Positions 17,550-27,038 of a stretch of 64,000 nt of DNA are shown here, one piece after another. Under the pieces are notes generated by a model. The model had not been told where the DNA came from. It did no database searches and saw nothing but the letters and a program-made list of their open reading frames with translations. Origin of the DNA: Amphibacillus marinus (GTDB lineage: Bacteria; Bacillota; Bacilli; Bacillales; Amphibacillaceae); contig NZ_FODJ01000007.1 of assembly GCF_900110345.1 (NCBI RefSeq), positions 115,803 to 179,802 on the forward strand, in the 5' to 3' direction. Position 1 is the stretch's first letter, and each line of letters opens with the position of its first letter. Position numbers and translations under genes: made by a program.

Positions 17550-18786
17550 GCTTCAAAAGGCAATGACTGCACCGGTTACCTTAGCGCTTTTGGTTGTGTT
17601 CATTGTCGTTAACGCTGTGCTGATCTATCAAAACCACTACATCAAGGAAGATTTACGAATAGTCAATCGAATTGCTGACACGTATGGCAATGAAATTAAT
17701 AATGACGTGGTTGCTCGATTAGCGAGAGATTACGACTCGCAAATGAAAGAAGTCAATGTGCTGACATCAAATTTGTGGTCAACAACTTATCCAGACATGG
17801 GAGCACTATATTCAGATCGGGACTATATGTTAGAAGCGTCTGTTACTGAAGAAGAGCTCGCTTTTATTACTGAGGTTGCTATACTTGAACATTACTATTT
17901 TAAGAGTCTGAATATAGATAATGATTTTAGCCAGCTTGACCCGACTGAGAAAGCTGAGGCCGCCATTAATAAATATGGGCTGAGCGGTTCAGCAGCTGCA
18001 TTAATTAGAAAGCAGAATGACGTTATTAATGATCGGTTTGATAAGGTGGCTGAAAACAAGGAATACAAATATTTTTTTCATGACCAATCTGTATTTAGGA
18101 CGCACCAGTTACTATTCACAACCCTGTTTAAAGCAATACTGTTTGAAGGTCTTATCCTAACTGTGCTGATGACAACACATGTCATGAATTTTGAATTTGA
18201 CCAAGGCAGTTACTTACTGACCTTCAGCACAAAACGGGGAAGGAGATTATGGCTAGATAAGCTCGTAGTAACAACACTAGCCACTTTAATTGTGTTCACG
18301 ATCATATTAGTAACAGCTTTAATTGGGTATTTTAGCGTTTTTCCATACCAAGCATTATTGGACGTACCGATTAGTAATTATTTTAACTTTGGTAATGACT
18401 GGTCCGTATCGTGGTGGAATTTAGCTTTTTTTGAATATTTAGTTGCGATCATTGTGCTTGCGTACTTGTTAATGATTATCTTTAACTTGATAATGGTCGT
18501 ATTAACAAGGTGGATTCGTAATAATTATCTTGCCATATTCACTTTTTTTACGCTGTTCGGTACGCTGTTTGTCATCCAAGGGTTGCTTCCAAGAGATCAG
18601 CTTACTTTTTTCCTTGGACTGTTTACACCGGTACATTTAATCATGAATCCGGTTATCTGGTTTATGTATGTTCCACTCACAGTTACCCCTTACTTTGAGT
18701 TGATAACGGTATCTAGCTGGTTTATTCTAATGTTCAGTTTAATCATTGTATGTGCACGAAGTTTTAAGAAAGCAGATCTTAGGTGA
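17530..18786 (+). CDS. ABC-2 type permease
   Basis: 418 residues. The first membrane segment is at ~13-32. A ~170-residue, hydrophilic, probably extracellular domain follows, then about five helices from ~195 to 410. This single-helix/large-loop/multi-helix arrangement is the ABC-2 permease pattern. FEFDQGSYLLTFSTKRGRRLWLDK (split across ~218-240) is the coupling region, resembling LSTPISR-type loops of the family. It overlaps the ATPase gene by 20 nt and precedes a related permease gene. Confidence 0.8.
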   Translation: MQIVRYELQKAMTAPVTLALLVVFIVVNAVLIYQNHYIKEDLRIVNRIADTYGNEINNDVVARLARDYDSQMKEVNVLTSNLWSTTYPDMGALYSDRDYMLEASVTEEELAFITEVAILEHYYFKSLNIDNDFSQLDPTEKAEAAINKYGLSGSAAALIRKQNDVINDRFDKVAENKEYKYFFHDQSVFRTHQLLFTTLFKAILFEGLILTVLMTTHVMNFEFDQGSYLLTFSTKRGRRLWLDKLVVTTLATLIVFTIILVTALIGYFSVFPYQALLDVPISNYFNFGNDWSVSWWNLAFFEYLVAIIVLAYLLMIIFNLIMVVLTRWIRNNYLAIFTFFTLFGTLFVIQGLLPRDQLTFFLGLFTPVHLIMNPVIWFMYVPLTVTPYFELITVSSWFILMFSLIIVCARSFKKADLR

Positions 18787-18801
18787 AGGAGTACGTTAGA
18801 C

Positions 18802-19950
18802 ATGCCAATTCTATTACACGAATTAAAAAAAATATTTAATCCCGTTATGCTCGTTATGCTCATTTTAATTAACCTGCTCATGTATTTTCTTTTTATAGAA
18901 TTTGAGCTTACTTACTTTCCTAATGGGCGCCCAGCAACAGATACCTATCGGATAAGTGTTGAAATGATAGAAAACTATGGTCTTGAATTAGATGATCATG
19001 AATTTACCGATTTTAAGACTGTCTACCAACAGGAATTAAGTAAAGCCGATGACTGGATTCAATCAAACTCAGATTTGTCTGTTTTAGGTGTTAAATCATT
19101 AGCTAATTTTCAAACTATGGATATTCGAGATGCTTCATTTAATGAGATCCATAATCAGCTTGTTTTTGAACAAGGTATTGACCTTTTTTGGGAAGTTCCT
19201 GCTCGAGAGTGGATAATTGAACAGAGGGAACAGACTATAAACGATTATGAATCACATATTTGGCAAGGGGCTACGGAAAGTCAGAGTCTTAGAATTAATC
19301 AAGTTGTTGAGTCTGGGACAGTGCATGCGATATTCCCGGACTTAGTTGGCGATAACTTTCATCGCTTTAGTCAATCTGTGCTGATAACTGTTCTCCTTAG
19401 TGTCATGTTCATGATTGCACCTATTTTTATAAAGGATTACAAGCATAATCTGATTAGTCTGCAATACAGTTCTAAAGTAGGGCGGCGATTGTTCAAGTTA
19501 AAGCTAGCAGCCGGGTTACTAGCTACAATGATCATAACAACGGGCCTACTAATCGTCTATTATTGTTTGTATTCAGCCAACAATACGGGGATGTTCTTGC
19601 ATAGTAATATAAATTCTTTTTTAGGTTTTCTATACTGGTATGACCTTACGTTTATACAATTGATTCTAGTTACAACGGTGCTAATGTATGTCATAGCCAT
19701 ATCTTTAACACTAGTGACTACCTTGGTTTCGCGACTATGTAAAAACTATACCTCAATCGTGGGGATCCAGCTGCCCGTTTATATATTAATGTACTGGTTA
19801 ATCGTACATCAGCACCTACTTGGAGATGGTTTGCTCATTTATCAATCCCAAATTGTTCAGGGTGTTATCTATAGTGTGCTCATCTTCTGTCCCTTGCTGG
19901 CTATCTTTTTGAAATGGCGGTCCGAAAACCACCGGGATATGCTAGAGTGA
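18802..19950 (+). CDS. second ABC-2 type permease-like protein
   Basis: 382 residues with the same plan as the preceding permease: one helix at ~10-32, a soluble loop to ~190, then five or so helices. The segment ISLQYSSKVGRRLFKLKLAA (~215-234) parallels the STKRGRRLWLDK loop of its neighbour, so the two probably arose by duplication and form a heterodimeric channel. AAGGAG lies 11 nt before the ATG. It is the last gene of the sigma-led cluster and is followed by a strong hairpin. Confidence 0.78.
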   Translation: MPILLHELKKIFNPVMLVMLILINLLMYFLFIEFELTYFPNGRPATDTYRISVEMIENYGLELDDHEFTDFKTVYQQELSKADDWIQSNSDLSVLGVKSLANFQTMDIRDASFNEIHNQLVFEQGIDLFWEVPAREWIIEQREQTINDYESHIWQGATESQSLRINQVVESGTVHAIFPDLVGDNFHRFSQSVLITVLLSVMFMIAPIFIKDYKHNLISLQYSSKVGRRLFKLKLAAGLLATMIITTGLLIVYYCLYSANNTGMFLHSNINSFLGFLYWYDLTFIQLILVTTVLMYVIAISLTLVTTLVSRLCKNYTSIVGIQLPVYILMYWLIVHQHLLGDGLLIYQSQIVQGVIYSVLIFCPLLAIFLKWRSENHRDMLE

Positions 19951-19989
19951 TTATCACATGTTGATTACTCTAGAAAAAATAGCAATTGG

Positions 19990-20031
19990 CATTTACCCCG
20001 CTATCTTAATCAAAAGGTAGCGGGGTAAATG
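19990..20031. terminator. bidirectional terminator
   Basis: CATTTACCCCGCTA (19990-20003) pairs perfectly with TAGCGGGGTAAATG (20018-20031). It lies between converging genes and has A/T-rich flanks, so it may stop transcription from both sides. Confidence 0.75.
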
Positions 20032-20044
20032 GTTAAAGTACTTA

Positions 20045-20701
20045 TTAAAGAGCATGAATAGCGGCAAGTAAACCAAGTAGGCCCATACCTAAGCTTGGCA
20101 TAATAATACCAGGAAAGTTGGCGAACCAGTCTTGCTTGACTACCCGAAGTAAGCCACCAATTACCATAAGTGAAACAGGCATTAAACTGATTGTCCAATT
20201 CGGCAGAGCTAAATAATTGACGACAATGGCATAGCTGACAGCGATTGAAGGAACAATGACTAGGCAAAAGTATAAAGAAAAAAAAGGAATTTTTACAGCA
20301 TGATAAAGATCTGATAAGGTCGCTTCAATTTGGTCAAATGTACATCCTTTAGCCAGCATGGTTTTATAAATAATAGGAAAACAGCACAGCATAATATGAA
20401 TAAACGTTCCACCCGTTATGCCGACTAAGCTAATAAGCCAGAAGATAGTCGCAAACAGGCTGTTATTTTCTGCTAATTGCATGGCTAGTGACATGAGACC
20501 GAGCGCAAATAATGGGACACCAATGGTTGCCAATCCAATTGAAAGCTTAAAGCGCCACTTGGCCATATCAGCCCAATCACGCTCAATGAGCTTATCCCTT
20601 CCAAGCTTTTCATTTAACTTACTTTTGTAATCAAATAGAACATCTCCGATTGCACAAAGTATTCCACCTAAAAAACCCAGGATACCGAAAATAAAAGCCA
20701 T
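20045..20701 (-). CDS. multi-pass membrane protein (DUF6796-like)
   Basis: 218 residues with about six membrane helices, starting MAFIFGILGFLGGILCAIGDVLFDY; the early GD in a helix and the conserved ADMAKWRFKLS loop resemble proteins annotated DUF6796 (from memory, moderate certainty). No function is known. AGAGGTG lies upstream of the ATG. The promoter at 20738-20766 contains a 15-bp palindrome, suggesting specific repression. Confidence 0.65.
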   Translation of the reverse strand: MAFIFGILGFLGGILCAIGDVLFDYKSKLNEKLGRDKLIERDWADMAKWRFKLSIGLATIGVPLFALGLMSLAMQLAENNSLFATIFWLISLVGITGGTFIHIMLCCFPIIYKTMLAKGCTFDQIEATLSDLYHAVKIPFFSLYFCLVIVPSIAVSYAIVVNYLALPNWTISLMPVSLMVIGGLLRVVKQDWFANFPGIIMPSLGMGLLGLLAAIHAL

Positions 20702-20738
20702 TCGTTAGCACCTCTCTAAATTTTCTTTGTATAGATTT

Positions 20739-20776
20739 ATTATCATTGATAATGGCGGATTGTCAATCATTGATAA
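20739..20776 (-). promoter_or_regulatory. promoter with palindromic operator
   Basis: On the minus strand TTGACA (20766-20761) and GATAAT (20744-20739) are 16 nt apart. A perfect palindrome ATTATCA-T-TGATAAT (20739-20753) covers the -10 box, and TCATTGATAA recurs at 20767-20776 beside the -35. The placement suggests a repressor site controlling the membrane protein gene. Confidence 0.6.
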
Positions 20777-20882
20777 GGTGTTATCTGAACCGGGCAATTA
20801 GATTTAAGCTAGAATGTTTGTTTAAATGGGCGCATTCTTGTAAAAGCTAACATTAAGTCAGCTTAGAAAGGGTGTTAACAGG

Positions 20883-21476
20883 ATGAAAACGAAATATTGG
20901 CTACTAGCAATGCTTTTCTTTGCAACAGTTAGCTTAGCAGGTTGTAACAATGAGAATAGTCAGCAGGCTCAGGATTATCAGACGCGTGATGAAGAGGCGG
21001 TCGAAACTGGCGCAGATGCAGAAGAGATGGTCGAAGTAACCTTAATGAATCGAGATGGGCAGCAGGTGGCGCTAGCAAGACTCACGGAAAAACCAGCAGG
21101 CGGGGTTCGTATAGTCTTAGAGGGCGAGAATCTCCCACCAGGCGAGCATGGCTTCCATATCCATGAAGCAGGCGAATGCATTCCACCGGATTTTGAATCG
21201 GCAGGCGGACATTATAATCCAACTGATAAGAAGCATGGCTTCGACCATCCCGAGGGACCACATGCCGGAGATCTACCTAACATTACGGTCAAAGAAGACG
21301 GCACAGTATATGCTGAGGTTGATGCGCCAATGGTCACCTTAAAAAAAGGTGCGCCTAATACATTGTTTCCTGAACAGGGTACGTCATTAATGATCCATGC
21401 GGATCCTGATGATTACGTCTCACAGCCAGCGGGAAATTCTGGCGAAAGAATTGCTTGTGGCGTGATTGGAGAATAG
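20883..21476 (+). CDS. sodC: Cu/Zn superoxide dismutase-like lipoprotein
   Basis: 197 residues. A lipoprotein signal ends SLAGC at Cys21; an acidic linker follows to ~52, then the Cu/Zn SOD domain. Metal ligands are intact: HGFHIHE (two Cu His), GGHYNP (bridging His), HPEGPHAGDLPN (Zn His and Asp) and the late LMIHADPDDY (Cu His). The disulfide/arginine motif GERIACGVI near the end carries the catalytic-site Arg. It resembles YojM of Bacillus but keeps all ligands I can check. It should dismutate superoxide outside the cell. It is a single gene with its own terminator. Confidence 0.92.
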   Translation: MKTKYWLLAMLFFATVSLAGCNNENSQQAQDYQTRDEEAVETGADAEEMVEVTLMNRDGQQVALARLTEKPAGGVRIVLEGENLPPGEHGFHIHEAGECIPPDFESAGGHYNPTDKKHGFDHPEGPHAGDLPNITVKEDGTVYAEVDAPMVTLKKGAPNTLFPEQGTSLMIHADPDDYVSQPAGNSGERIACGVIGE

Positions 21477-21490
21477 CAAGCTAAAGCAAG

Positions 21491-21528
21491 CCTTACATGA
21501 GACAGAGAATGCTCGTGTAAGGTTTTTT
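21491..21528 (+). terminator. terminator of sodC
   Basis: CCTTACATGAG (21491-21501) pairs with CTCGTGTAAGG (21512-21522) with one wobble, followed by six T. Confidence 0.88.
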
Positions 21529-21685
21529 GTATGCAAATTTTTTTTAAAAAAAATAGCTAGATATCAGCAGTCATACTATTATTACGTAAATATAGATGGA
21601 AAAGGAAGAACGAACGTATTATAGTAAGAAGGACTAGCCTTTTGGCTAAAGGTAAATGATTTATAAAGAAAATGGGAGGGAAACC

Positions 21686-22027
21686 ATGTCGATGCTACCA
21701 AATTGTCCTAAATGCCAATCTGAATACACTTATGAGGATGGCTTATTACTTGTTTGTCCAGAATGTGCTCATGAATGGAATCCAGTAGATGAAGAACATT
21801 CTGTTGAAGAGGCGCTGATTGTTAAAGATGTTAATGGAAATATGCTTACTGATGGTGATAACATTACAGTTGTTAAAGATCTTAAAGTAAAGGGTAGCGC
21901 TAATAATCTAAAAGCAGGAACAAAGGTAAAGAATATTCGTTTAGTTGAAGGTGATCACAATATTGATTGTAAGATTGACGGTTTTGGAGCGATGAGCCTT
22001 AAATCGGAATTTGTCAAAAAGATCTAA
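21686..22027 (+). CDS. PhnA/YjdM family zinc-ribbon protein
   Basis: 113 residues. An N-terminal zinc ribbon ([13 protein letters not shown], then VCPECAHEW) precedes the small PhnA beta domain ([19 protein letters not shown]). The start is set at ATG 21686, about 6 nt from GGGAGGG; the open frame upstream lacks a ribosome site. Despite the name, PhnA is not needed for phosphonate breakdown and its role is unclear. It stands alone and ends in a perfect 16-bp hairpin. Confidence 0.88.
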   Translation: MSMLPNCPKCQSEYTYEDGLLLVCPECAHEWNPVDEEHSVEEALIVKDVNGNMLTDGDNITVVKDLKVKGSANNLKAGTKVKNIRLVEGDHNIDCKIDGFGAMSLKSEFVKKI

Positions 22028-22073
22028 AGATGTGCAAGTAAGTGCAATCTATGCCTTACTTGCACATCTTTTT
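22027..22073. terminator. bidirectional terminator
   Basis: A perfect 16-bp inverted repeat, AAGATGTGCAAGTAAG (22027-22042) with its complement at 22055-22070, lies between the converging phnA-like and chemoreceptor genes, with T-runs on the plus side. Confidence 0.88.
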
Positions 22074-22075
22074 AA

Positions 22076-23779
22076 TTAAGCTGATGTTTGGAACTGACCA
22101 ATCAGCTCTTGCAGTTCCATGGCTAGCTTAGCAAGATCATCTGATGCTGCGGTTACTTCTTCCATAGCAGCGAACTGTTCCTCTGATAAATCGGAGGCTT
22201 GCTGAGCAGAATGTGAGGTATCCGTTACTGTTTTTGACATCGCTGTAAATGAATTTTGAACGTCCTTTGAGTAAATCGTTATCCGCTTAGTGGCACTATT
22301 TAAGTCATTAATACCAGCGCTAATTGCCTGAATCGATTGCATAATCCGTTGAAAGGCTTCACCGGTTGTTGTAATAAGCTGCGTACTTGTGTTTGCTTCA
22401 TGCTGGACTTGCTTCAATGCTTGATCAGATTCCTTCATATCATGCTGAATAGCAGTAATCAGTTCTGTAATCATACTGGCAGACTGCTGAGATTGCTCGG
22501 CTAATTGTCGCACTTCGTTAGCAACAACGGCAAACCCCTTGCCATGCTCCCCAGCACGAGCAGCTTCTATCGCTGCATTTAATGCAAGTAAATTGGTCTG
22601 ATCAGCAATCGTCGTAATGGCTTGCGTAATATCGCCGATTTGTTGCGAGCGTGTGGTCAGACCGTTGATAATTCGGCCATGCTCAGCAATAGCAGATGTC
22701 ATATCCCGGAGCTGATTGGTTAACTGACCAATCTGCTCTAAACCGTTTTGTGCCCGTTGGTTAGCATGCTGACTATCCGTTGTCATTTGATTGACATGTG
22801 TTGAAACCTGATCAAGTTCTGTCGTGATCTGGTCAACAGCCTGTTGATTATTAGTGACTTCGTCATTTTGAACATGGGCGATTTCAGCAACCTCTTGCGC
22901 GGCTAGCGTGATCCTTTCAGAAGCGGAACTTGTTTCTTCGGCATTCGCAGCAAGTTGCTCTGATGAAGCGGCTAGTTGTCCGGTACTTTCTTGGATCTGG
23001 TCTAGTGTTGCAGCAAGCATTTGCCGCATTTTATCATAATCATTCGCAAGTTGCGCAATTTCATCATAACCATCGTCATTCACTTCAAGTGTTAGTTGAC
23101 CTTGTCCAGCCTGATTTAAGGCACTACCTATCTGGTTTAGCCGCCGGGTAAGCTTTCGTGAAAAGATTAAGATAATTGCAATCGCCAGCACAAGACTAAC
23201 AACGAGCACAATTGAAAACTGGGTGAAAAAGTGACTAAGTAGCTGATTAATCATACTCTGATTTGCACCCATATAAAATATTCCAATGATTGTACCTGCT
23301 TGATCAATAATTGGCATATAAGCTGTTTGATAATTTTGGCCAGCAACATTTGCTTTGCCATAATAATGCTCACCTTGCTCTAGAACCATCTGAGCAACTT
23401 CTGCTGATACCTCGGTTCCCGTAGCGCGTTGATCATTAATCAACACATTAGTGGCTACACGCGTTTGTTCTTGGAATATCGTAACGGTATTTCCAGTAAA
23501 ACCTGCAAGACGGTCAACAAGCTCATTATTATTATTCATCAATTCCAATCCTTTATAAAGCTGATCGTTTCTAATCTCCCAATCTCCTGGAAAAGCCTGA
23601 TCAATATAATCATACGCTAATAATAAATCACCTTGAGCTTTAGATGTAGCCATCTCTTCAATATTACGAATCGATATTTGACTGACTACAAGACTAATTA
23701 CAATAGAAAATAATAGTAAAACAGTCACAAATAATAAAATGATTTTAGTCCCTAGTTTAAAGCGAAAATGCTTCCCCAT
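22076..23779 (-). CDS. methyl-accepting chemotaxis protein
   Basis: 567 residues from the ATG at 23779, preceded by AAAAGGGGAG; an upstream in-frame ATG lacks that. TM1 is at ~12-32, followed by a ~150-residue sensor of the single-cache type ([21 protein letters not shown] near its end), TM2 at ~185-207, HAMP ~208-262 and a long coiled-coil signalling domain. The hairpin tip that binds CheA/CheW reads [20 protein letters not shown] (~400-420). It should sense a small extracellular ligand, probably an organic acid. No other chemotaxis gene is nearby. Confidence 0.9.
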   Translation of the reverse strand: MGKHFRFKLGTKIILLFVTVLLLFSIVISLVVSQISIRNIEEMATSKAQGDLLLAYDYIDQAFPGDWEIRNDQLYKGLELMNNNNELVDRLAGFTGNTVTIFQEQTRVATNVLINDQRATGTEVSAEVAQMVLEQGEHYYGKANVAGQNYQTAYMPIIDQAGTIIGIFYMGANQSMINQLLSHFFTQFSIVLVVSLVLAIAIILIFSRKLTRRLNQIGSALNQAGQGQLTLEVNDDGYDEIAQLANDYDKMRQMLAATLDQIQESTGQLAASSEQLAANAEETSSASERITLAAQEVAEIAHVQNDEVTNNQQAVDQITTELDQVSTHVNQMTTDSQHANQRAQNGLEQIGQLTNQLRDMTSAIAEHGRIINGLTTRSQQIGDITQAITTIADQTNLLALNAAIEAARAGEHGKGFAVVANEVRQLAEQSQQSASMITELITAIQHDMKESDQALKQVQHEANTSTQLITTTGEAFQRIMQSIQAISAGINDLNSATKRITIYSKDVQNSFTAMSKTVTDTSHSAQQASDLSEEQFAAMEEVTAASDDLAKLAMELQELIGQFQTSA

Positions 23780-24220
23780 AACAATCTCCCCTTTTTTAAA
23801 ATTACATCCCCTTTTATCATCTATCGGTACCAATGACCTATTTGTGAATGCCTGATAGCAAGAATATTAATTATCCAGTAAATAAGCTATATTTGTTAGA
23901 CGGTCTGGGATGGTGGAGGTAGAAAAAAGGGACTTATAAAAAATTTTAAAAATCTAATAAATGACCAAGAGGTAAAAATGATAAATATCTCTAAATGTTG
24001 TTAAAGGCAATTATAAAGCGTAGTCTCTTTACAAGTAAACTATACGGAAAACGATTTGCAGCAGGATGAGCTTAGAATTACACGGAAATGCTATTGAATC
24101 TAAATTAAAACCATAGATTTCTCATAACCTGTTAATAAAAAACGACTTCCCATAATACTATTTATACTGAGAGAACGTTGTCCAAAGAATGCACTGCTTT
24201 TTATTCATTTGAAGGGAGTG
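23780..24220. other. intergenic region, no gene recognised
   Basis: A+T-rich region between the chemoreceptor and PTS operon starts. It should hold both divergent promoters; no confident box, hairpin or small gene was identified. Confidence 0.5.
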
Positions 24221-24286
24221 ATGCGGTTGATAATAGCCGCTAGGCAATTAAGACACGTTTTTCATTTTATTAGAGGAGGTCATTAA
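24221..24286 (+). CDS. possible 21-residue leader peptide before PTS IIC
   Basis: A short frame (MRLIIAARQLRHVFHFIRGGH from the ATG; a TTG at 24226 is better spaced from AAGGGAG). Its TAA stop abuts the IIC ATG (TAAATG) and its last codons contain the IIC ribosome site AGAGGAGG. This geometry suits translational coupling. The sequence itself is not recognised. Confidence 0.35.
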   Translation: MRLIIAARQLRHVFHFIRGGH

Positions 24287-25690
24287 ATGAATATTTTTAC
24301 ACTTTGGTTGGAAAAGTACTTTCTGCCAATTGCAGGTAAAATTGGTGGTCAGAAGCACTTAGTTGCCTTAAGGGATGCCTTTATTGGCACTATTCCTGCA
24401 ACAATGGCTGGTTCGGTTGCAGTTATGATTAATGCTCTTATTAGAGACCTGCCAACCGAATTTATTAACGGTTATGACGGGAATACCATTCCAATTATTC
24501 GAGAGATCATCGCGATTAATGGTTTTGTCTGGAATGGCACGCTGGCGGTAGCCGGTTTAATTTTTGTTTTCTCCTGGGGCTATAATTTAGCCAGAGCTTA
24601 TGGTGTAAATGAACTGTCAGGTGGAATTGTCTCAACTGCCGCTACGCTTGCTGGAATTACTTTTTCCTTCTCCAGTGCAATTTCAGGCTTGAGCCTAGAT
24701 GATGCAGCGGTAGCGGCAATTAATGAGGCAGGCTGGGCTGCTACTAGCTCTAGCATAACAGCAGCCGATTGGGGCTGGCTCCCCCTTAATAATCTAGATG
24801 CTAATTTATTTTTCACTGCGATGATTATTGGCTTTGTTGCAACCATGATCTTTGTGAAATTAATGGTAGCTGACATTACAATTAAGCTACCTGATTCCGT
24901 CCCGCCAGCTGTATCAAAGGCATTTGCTTCAATTATTCCTGCCACAGCTGCGATTTATGCAATCGCAATCTTTTATTTCATTTTTGGCAAGCTAGTTCCG
25001 GATATGACATTCTTAGAATGGATCCAAGAGGTGATTGCCCTGCCATTGCTGGGCTTATCACAGGGCTTTGGAGCGGTGATCTTAGTTGCTTTATTCGTTC
25101 AACTGTTTTGGTTTTTTGGTATCCATGGACCAAATGTGCTTGCGCCAATTTTGGAAGGCGTCTTTGGTGTCGCCCAGTTAGAAAACATCAGACTGTTCCA
25201 AGAAGGGGGATCAGCTGCCGTTATTGCTGATGGCTACCAATGGGTTCGCGGCTCCTTTGATGCGTATGCTTGGTATGGCGGATCAGGTGGGACCATTGTC
25301 CTTATCTTAGCCATTCTATTCTTCTCCAGAAGAAAAGACTACCGTACCGTTGCTAATCTATCAGTCGGACCAGGCGTTTTTAACATTAATGAACCGATTA
25401 TGTTCGGGCTACCCATTGTTTTAAATCCGTTATTGTTTGTCCCATTCTTGCTTGCGCCAGTAGTGTCTGTCTCAATTGGTTATTTTGCAACGGCATGGGG
25501 GCTTGTTGCACCGGTTTCTCAGCAAGTTGCATGGGTGACGCCGCCTTTCTTACTATCTTTTTTAGCTACTGGGGCTGATTGGCGTGCTCCCATTGTCACA
25601 TTAGTAGCGATGCTCGCATCATTTGCTATCTGGATTCCGTTTGTAATCGCAGCTAATAAAGTTGACCCTGCGCTAGACGAGCAAGCATAA
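24287..25690 (+). CDS. PTS system cellobiose/lichenan-type EIIC permease
   Basis: 467 residues with ~10 membrane helices. The lactose/cellobiose-family EIIC features are an N-terminal FLPIAGKIGGQKHLVALRDAF, the GIHGPNVLAP segment (~285) and the sugar-binding loop FNINEPIMFGLPIVLNP (~365-381). It carries a beta-glucoside or oligosaccharide across the membrane during phosphorylation. The EIIB gene is the last of the group, with three small genes in between; no EIIA gene is present in the window, so EIIA must be encoded elsewhere. Confidence 0.9.
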   Translation: MNIFTLWLEKYFLPIAGKIGGQKHLVALRDAFIGTIPATMAGSVAVMINALIRDLPTEFINGYDGNTIPIIREIIAINGFVWNGTLAVAGLIFVFSWGYNLARAYGVNELSGGIVSTAATLAGITFSFSSAISGLSLDDAAVAAINEAGWAATSSSITAADWGWLPLNNLDANLFFTAMIIGFVATMIFVKLMVADITIKLPDSVPPAVSKAFASIIPATAAIYAIAIFYFIFGKLVPDMTFLEWIQEVIALPLLGLSQGFGAVILVALFVQLFWFFGIHGPNVLAPILEGVFGVAQLENIRLFQEGGSAAVIADGYQWVRGSFDAYAWYGGSGGTIVLILAILFFSRRKDYRTVANLSVGPGVFNINEPIMFGLPIVLNPLLFVPFLLAPVVSVSIGYFATAWGLVAPVSQQVAWVTPPFLLSFLATGADWRAPIVTLVAMLASFAIWIPFVIAANKVDPALDEQA

Positions 25691-25784
25691 ATTAACTAGC
25701 TTCGAAGGTTTAATTAAAGATGGTTACTTCTTAGAAAGTGACCATCTTGCTAACTCCAGCATAAATAGAAAGGAATTTACCACT

Positions 25785-26018
25785 ATGATTGAAATTAGCT
25801 CAGCAACACAACATGAAAATATTATTAATCTGTTGAACAAGTATAACGAAGCAGACATTACCTTTTCGTATAAACGAAAAAAAGGGATAAACCTTTACTT
25901 TGAAACAAGCTCGGATAATTTAGAAGCAGCCGCAAAAATAGCTAAAGCTGCGATAAAGAAGGAAACCTGGGGCACCGTTCTTTATTTTCGAAGTGTCCCC
26001 ATTTATGAAAAGGTCTGA
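25785..26018 (+). CDS. small conserved-looking protein in PTS operon
   Basis: 77 residues, soluble, lysine-rich, ending WGTVLYFRSVPIYEKV. A good AGAAAGGAA site precedes the ATG. It resembles no domain I can name. Its position between EIIC and a DUF3284 gene, and its overlap with the next small gene (TGATG), point to a PTS-linked function. Confidence 0.65.
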   Translation: MIEISSATQHENIINLLNKYNEADITFSYKRKKGINLYFETSSDNLEAAAKIAKAAIKKETWGTVLYFRSVPIYEKV

Positions 26019-26197
26019 TGATTATGGACAAATGGGGTCTGTTCATGGTCAGCATCGGCTGTCTGTTGTTGCTGTTTAGTGCCAATGCGCGAACTGGAAA
26101 CTATGATTATCTTAGCCTTGTTACAGCAATTTTTCTAATTGTTGTGGGTAGTGTTTTAGCGTTTAAATATAAGCAACCAAAAAAGATGAAAGATTAG
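26018..26197 (+). CDS. small two-helix membrane protein
   Basis: 59 residues: MIMDKWGLFMVSIGCLLLLF begins the first helix and YLSLVTAIFLIVVGSVLAF forms the second; the tail is basic (KYKQPKKMKD). The start overlaps the stop of the preceding gene as TGATG; a second ATG lies at 26024. It is a probable small membrane partner of the PTS, function unknown. Confidence 0.6.
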   Translation: MIMDKWGLFMVSIGCLLLLFSANARTGNYDYLSLVTAIFLIVVGSVLAFKYKQPKKMKD

Positions 26198-26208
26198 GTG
26201 TGATTGCA

Positions 26209-26646
26209 ATGGAATTAGTAAAAAAAATGAATGTACCAGTGGTATTTTTTTATCAAACAATTATTAAATCTGTTCTTGCTGACATCCATTCCCAAACAGG
26301 AGCTGAATTAACTGAAGCATGCCTTGAAAACTTTGAGTACGTCAGAACATTTTCCAAGCAAGCTAAGGCAAAGATTCGAATTGAAGAATTAGTAAAAGAT
26401 GAGGTTTATCAATTTCGAACATTGAGTAATAAAAGTGATTATGTGGTAACCTATCGAATTAAGCATTTAACAAAGGATAGCTGTGAACTCCACTATTGCG
26501 AGGTAATCCAGTCATCTGGTGGTCTGTTACAAAAAGTAAACGATGCTTTTGTTGGCATCATCTGGTCATGGTTAAAAATAAAAAAATTTAAAGCGATGCT
26601 GCGAAATATTGAAGCGATGTATATAAAACAATGTGTAACGCAATAA
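26209..26646 (+). CDS. DUF3284 family protein
   Basis: 145 residues from the ATG at 26209, 8 nt after AGGTG. The profile (NVPVVFFYQTIIKSVLADIH start, YVVTYRIKHL middle, and IIWSWLKIKKFKAMLRNIE C-terminal helix) matches DUF3284, a family almost always found beside cellobiose-type PTS genes. The fold resembles a SRPBCC/START-like lipid or ligand pocket (inference). No enzymatic role is known. Confidence 0.75.
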   Translation: MELVKKMNVPVVFFYQTIIKSVLADIHSQTGAELTEACLENFEYVRTFSKQAKAKIRIEELVKDEVYQFRTLSNKSDYVVTYRIKHLTKDSCELHYCEVIQSSGGLLQKVNDAFVGIIWSWLKIKKFKAMLRNIEAMYIKQCVTQ

Positions 26647-26720
26647 AGAAATTACTTAATATGCTGTCAACGATAGGGCATTTCTGATCATGATAACGGG
26701 ATATTTAGGAGGAAGCTAAT

Positions 26721-27038
26721 GTGAAGACCATTATGTTGGTGTGCTCAGCAGGGATGAGCACAAGCCTATTAGTAACAAAAATGCAAAAAGAAGCGGAAAA
26801 CAAAGCAATTGAAGTAGATATCTTTGCTGTTTCTGCTTCAGAAGTGGATCATGTCATGTTACAAAAGGATATTGATGTGCTCTTGCTAGGGCCGCAGGTG
26901 CGTTATCTGCAAACACAGTTTGAAAAGAAATTAAAAGATAAGAATATTCCAATTGATTGCATTAATATGAAGGACTTTGGGTTAATGAACGGAGAAAAGG
27001 TTTTGGACCAAGCATTAGTATTAATTAATGGTAACTAG
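26721..27038 (+). CDS. PTS system cellobiose/lichenan-type EIIB
   Basis: 105 residues, starting with GTG at 26721, 9 nt after AGGAGGAAG. The phosphorylation cysteine is Cys8 in MLVCSAGMSTSLLV, the P-loop of the low-molecular-weight EIIB family. It accepts phosphate from EIIA and passes it to the sugar held by the EIIC at the start of this operon. Confidence 0.92.
   Translation: MKTIMLVCSAGMSTSLLVTKMQKEAENKAIEVDIFAVSASEVDHVMLQKDIDVLLLGPQVRYLQTQFEKKLKDKNIPIDCINMKDFGLMNGEKVLDQALVLINGN

Noticed and set aside
24040..24060. cre-like sequence (GGAAAACGATTTGC) upstream of the PTS operon
   Set aside because: It mismatches the catabolite-response consensus at three or more key positions; not reported as an operator.
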